The notes under the pieces: model-generated
Database searches by the model: none
Seen by the model: only the letters and a program-made list of their open reading frames with translations
Told to the model about the DNA's origin: nothing
Position numbers and translations under genes: made by a program
Source of the DNA: Candidatus Obscuribacter sp.
GTDB taxonomy: Bacteria; Cyanobacteriota; Vampirovibrionia; Obscuribacterales; Obscuribacteraceae
NCBI GenBank assembly: GCA_016718315.1
Contig: JADKDV010000005.1
Location: forward strand, 1 to 64,000
Direction of reading: 5' to 3'
DNA length: 64,000 bases
In this document: in pieces, positions 62,219-64,000 of the stretch
How positions within the stretch are numbered: position 1 is the first letter of the stretch
Layout of the letters: each line of letters begins with the position of its first letter

Positions 62219-62956
62219 TCAGTCGGTGGACAGACGTACCGATGCTGCACGCGGATGCGTGCAGTTGCTGCATAGCGGACCCTGGATGTCGATGCCGTGG
62301 CAAATGCCATCGACTTGATCGCTGTTGGCGACGAGCGTGAGCTGGCGGAGCACTTTGTCGACCTTGTCCTCGACAATCGCCGTGGAGAGTCGGCAGCGCA
62401 CCGTGGCAGCGATTTGCTGACCAGGCAGCTGAGCACCGGTGAGGTCGGACAGGGCCACGACAAGCTGGGCGTATTGACCGGAGACAGCACTGTCAATGGC
62501 GGTGCCAATCAGTCCGCAGATGTTTTTGCGGAAAGTCTCGATGTTTGTGCCCATGCCCACAAGCAGGACATTGACCCGACGGGCGTTTGGCACAGGCAGT
62601 TGGACAAACTGTACCTGCCCGGGATGGGCGATAAAGTCTCCTCCGTCCACATGGAGAGTGGCGACGGGCTCCGAGCGATAGCACTGAGGCAGAAATGCCT
62701 GGCAGATACTGCGCCCGAACGCTCCCAGTCCAGTATTGGTGAAGACAGGCAGAACAACCAGCACGCTCTCATCGGTGTGAGCATTGGTGTTGGTCGTTTG
62801 ATTGCCGAGCAAATGAGTCTGCGCTGATGCAGCAGCCAGGCCGCAAAGCGACTCGGCGGCATTGGCACCGGCGTCAAAGGTAGATAGCTGGACATCGACG
62901 TTGAAGCCAGCGGCACAGAGGGTGTGACGAGGTGAACTGCAGTAGGGACAAAGCAT
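62219..62956 (-). CDS. Stand-alone M17 N-terminal-like domain with terminal Cys motifs, copy 2
   Basis: A 245-residue protein. It starts MLCPYCSSPRH and ends with PLCSNCTHPR near 230. The central domain has ESVLVVLPVFTNTGLGAFGR, RRVNVLLVGMGTNIETFRKN and YAQLVVALSDLTG, the strand-helix pattern of M17 N-terminal domains (a putative ligand-binding macro-like fold). It lacks the metallopeptidase half. AAGGAG precedes the ATG. It is the first gene of the run with its paralogue 47 bases downstream. Confidence 0.6.
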   Translation of the reverse strand: MLCPYCSSPRHTLCAAGFNVDVQLSTFDAGANAAESLCGLAAASAQTHLLGNQTTNTNAHTDESVLVVLPVFTNTGLGAFGRSICQAFLPQCYRSEPVATLHVDGGDFIAHPGQVQFVQLPVPNARRVNVLLVGMGTNIETFRKNICGLIGTAIDSAVSGQYAQLVVALSDLTGAQLPGQQIAATVRCRLSTAIVEDKVDKVLRQLTLVANSDQVDGICHGIDIQGPLCSNCTHPRAASVRLSTD

Positions 62957-63759
62957 GGCTTACTCCTTGGTTACTGTGGTTGGCTGGTTGCTCAAATTGA
63001 TAGTCACTGCCGCACCACAAATGGCGGTGGTGTTTGGCTTGAAATGGCAGCGAGAACGTAAATTTGAGTGGAAAGAGCCTCTGGAAAAAAGAATTGGAAG
63101 AATGACCAGAACCTAGAGCAAGGCACTGATCTAAAGAAATAAGAGAGCTTATTCTGTGAAGTGAAACTGAGTAAAAGCCTGTTTATGGCTATATTCTATA
63201 TGCTACTTGAGGACTAATCCTTCTGGTTTTTCGCTAGGCCGCCGCCGGTAAAAAATTGGAATTTGCCACTAAATGAGGTGCAAATCAATGCTCCTCTTTG
63301 CTGCGCCAACCGCGCTATCAGTCGTGAGAATGATTTGTGCGTTCTTCTGTCTTTTGTAACAGCGTGAGAGCGGTTTTGTCTTTTGATTTGGTTTTAGTCA
63401 AGGTTGTTTGACAGGCTTGCAAAGCGTTTGTTTGAGCGCGTTTTAATCAGTTTTGCTTTTACGGTTAGCGCTAGCGCCGCCAGTTAGTTGGCAAATACAG
63501 GCAGTGGCGCGCCGCCTGGCAACCCCTCCTGCCTGGCGTTAGCGAGGTTTTAGCCAGTCTGGTGGCAATGTTAGCTTTGTGTCCAATAAGGTGATGGCCT
63601 ATTTTCCATTCAATCCACTCTCCGGTATTTATCCAGCTCTCCATTTCACCTATCTAGCATTTGCCACTCAACTGACAAGTTTTTGCTTGTGTGGCTATGA
63701 GCACCTGGTGGAGGGCGGATTAATCTCGTTTGTTCGACTAGCTAAAAGAGGAACTCCCA
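62957..63759. other. Intergenic region, GC-structured near its end
   Basis: About 800 bases between divergent genes. No credible gene. TTAGCGC at 63465-63471 is followed by CTAGCGCC, a GCGCTAGCGC palindrome, and several short GC-rich inverted words follow up to 63545. These could be a protein-binding region or the remains of a repeat. Confidence 0.4.
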
Positions 63760-64000
63760 ATGCTTCCTTCAGGGAAATCGTGGGTCAGTCAATTCCCCAC
63801 AAGTAAAAGTGTCGATGACCTGATATCGCCTTTTCGTGAAAATCTCCAAGCCTTTCTTTCAGCGCTTGCAAAGGCTGGTGCTAGTGTCACAATCAATGCC
63901 ACCTATCGTCCGGTGGAACGCGCTTACTTGATGCACTATGCCTTCCGTATTGCTCGTGAAGGTTTGAGCCCATTGGATGTGCCTGCTATGGACGGTGTCG
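63760..64000 (+). CDS. Probable cell-wall hydrolase-like protein, N-terminal part, cut by window edge
   Basis: The first 80 residues start MLPSGKSWVSQFPTSKSVDD and contain VTINATYRPVERAYLMHYAF followed by LDVPAMDGV. This pattern resembles a conserved domain found with peptidoglycan-binding or endolysin-like proteins (R-P-x-x-R-A-Y-L-M-H), possibly M15-peptidase-like. That is from memory and moderate at best. AGAGG lies eight bases before the ATG. A different frame through the same bases (63579-63806) has no ribosome site. Confidence 0.55.
   Translation, partial: MLPSGKSWVSQFPTSKSVDDLISPFRENLQAFLSALAKAGASVTINATYRPVERAYLMHYAFRIAREGLSPLDVPAMDGV

Noticed and set aside
1..64000. tRNA, rRNA, CRISPR arrays and insertion sequences
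   Set aside because: I looked for T-arm-like GTTCGA words, regularly spaced direct repeats and transposase motifs on both strands and saw none that held up.

Overview
This is bacterial chromosomal sequence with standard Shine-Dalgarno-led genes, many rho-independent terminators and no rRNA, tRNA, CRISPR array, integrase or transposase that I can see. Taxonomy is inference. The cyanobacterial-type R3H/AAA ATPase (Ycf45-like), Cys-motif plus Ser/Thr kinase proteins and the many small lineage-specific proteins would fit a non-photosynthetic cyanobacterial relative such as Obscuribacterales (Vampirovibrionia/Melainabacteria), but no single gene proves it. Two coding styles alternate. One set of genes ends most codons in G or C (pepF, the ClpP-like gene, 13737-19714, 20776-24313, 60813-62956). 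The rest use mixed or A/T-ending codons.

Layout. 1-3713: start of oligoendopeptidase F, adenylate kinase, an unknown gene and a ClpP-like protease. 3967-10661: a ribbon-helix-helix protein with a huge disordered tail, small unknowns, the R3H ATPase and an Orn/Lys/Arg-decarboxylase-family enzyme. 10992-19714 (minus): Ser/Thr kinase with a leucine-rich-repeat-like tail split by a frameshift, a duplicated permuted papain-like protein, a HAD phosphatase, an S1-like protein and a thermolysin-like HExxH protease. 20776-24313 (plus): zinc-ribbon protein, HAD hydrolase, tRNA pseudouridine synthase TruD and a small protein.

24631-32997 is the metabolic highlight. It holds all five glyoxylate-cycle activities as a divergent pair: malate dehydrogenase and aconitase on minus, citrate synthase and a single 1049-residue malate synthase-isocitrate lyase fusion on plus. 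GlpD follows at 34611. Together they fit growth on acetate or fatty acids and on glycerol. Then come a LysM protein, a secreted Gln/Gly-rich protein, a secreted curlin-like protein with a strict 15-residue repeat, and RNase HI.

40862-52907 is an accessory island of about 20 small plus-strand genes, mostly membrane or unknown proteins, each with its own ribosome binding site and punctuated by terminators. It includes two membrane-anchored proteins that share a ribbon-helix-helix-like domain, a protein made of three tandem repeats, an S1-like protein and a PspC protein. 53085-60032 is a mirror-image minus-strand set: S41 protease, coiled-coil and membrane proteins, a sigma-70 factor and a BFD-type [2Fe-2S] protein. 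60813-62956 ends with a helical unknown and two tandem paralogues built from a lone M17 N-terminal-like domain with Cys pairs at both ends. The last gene (63760 onward) is cut by the window edge.

Four genes (kinase, zinc-ribbon protein, aconitase, the 42317 gene) appear to be broken by one-base length changes in short homopolymers. That pattern suggests assembly or sequencing error at least as much as true pseudogenes.
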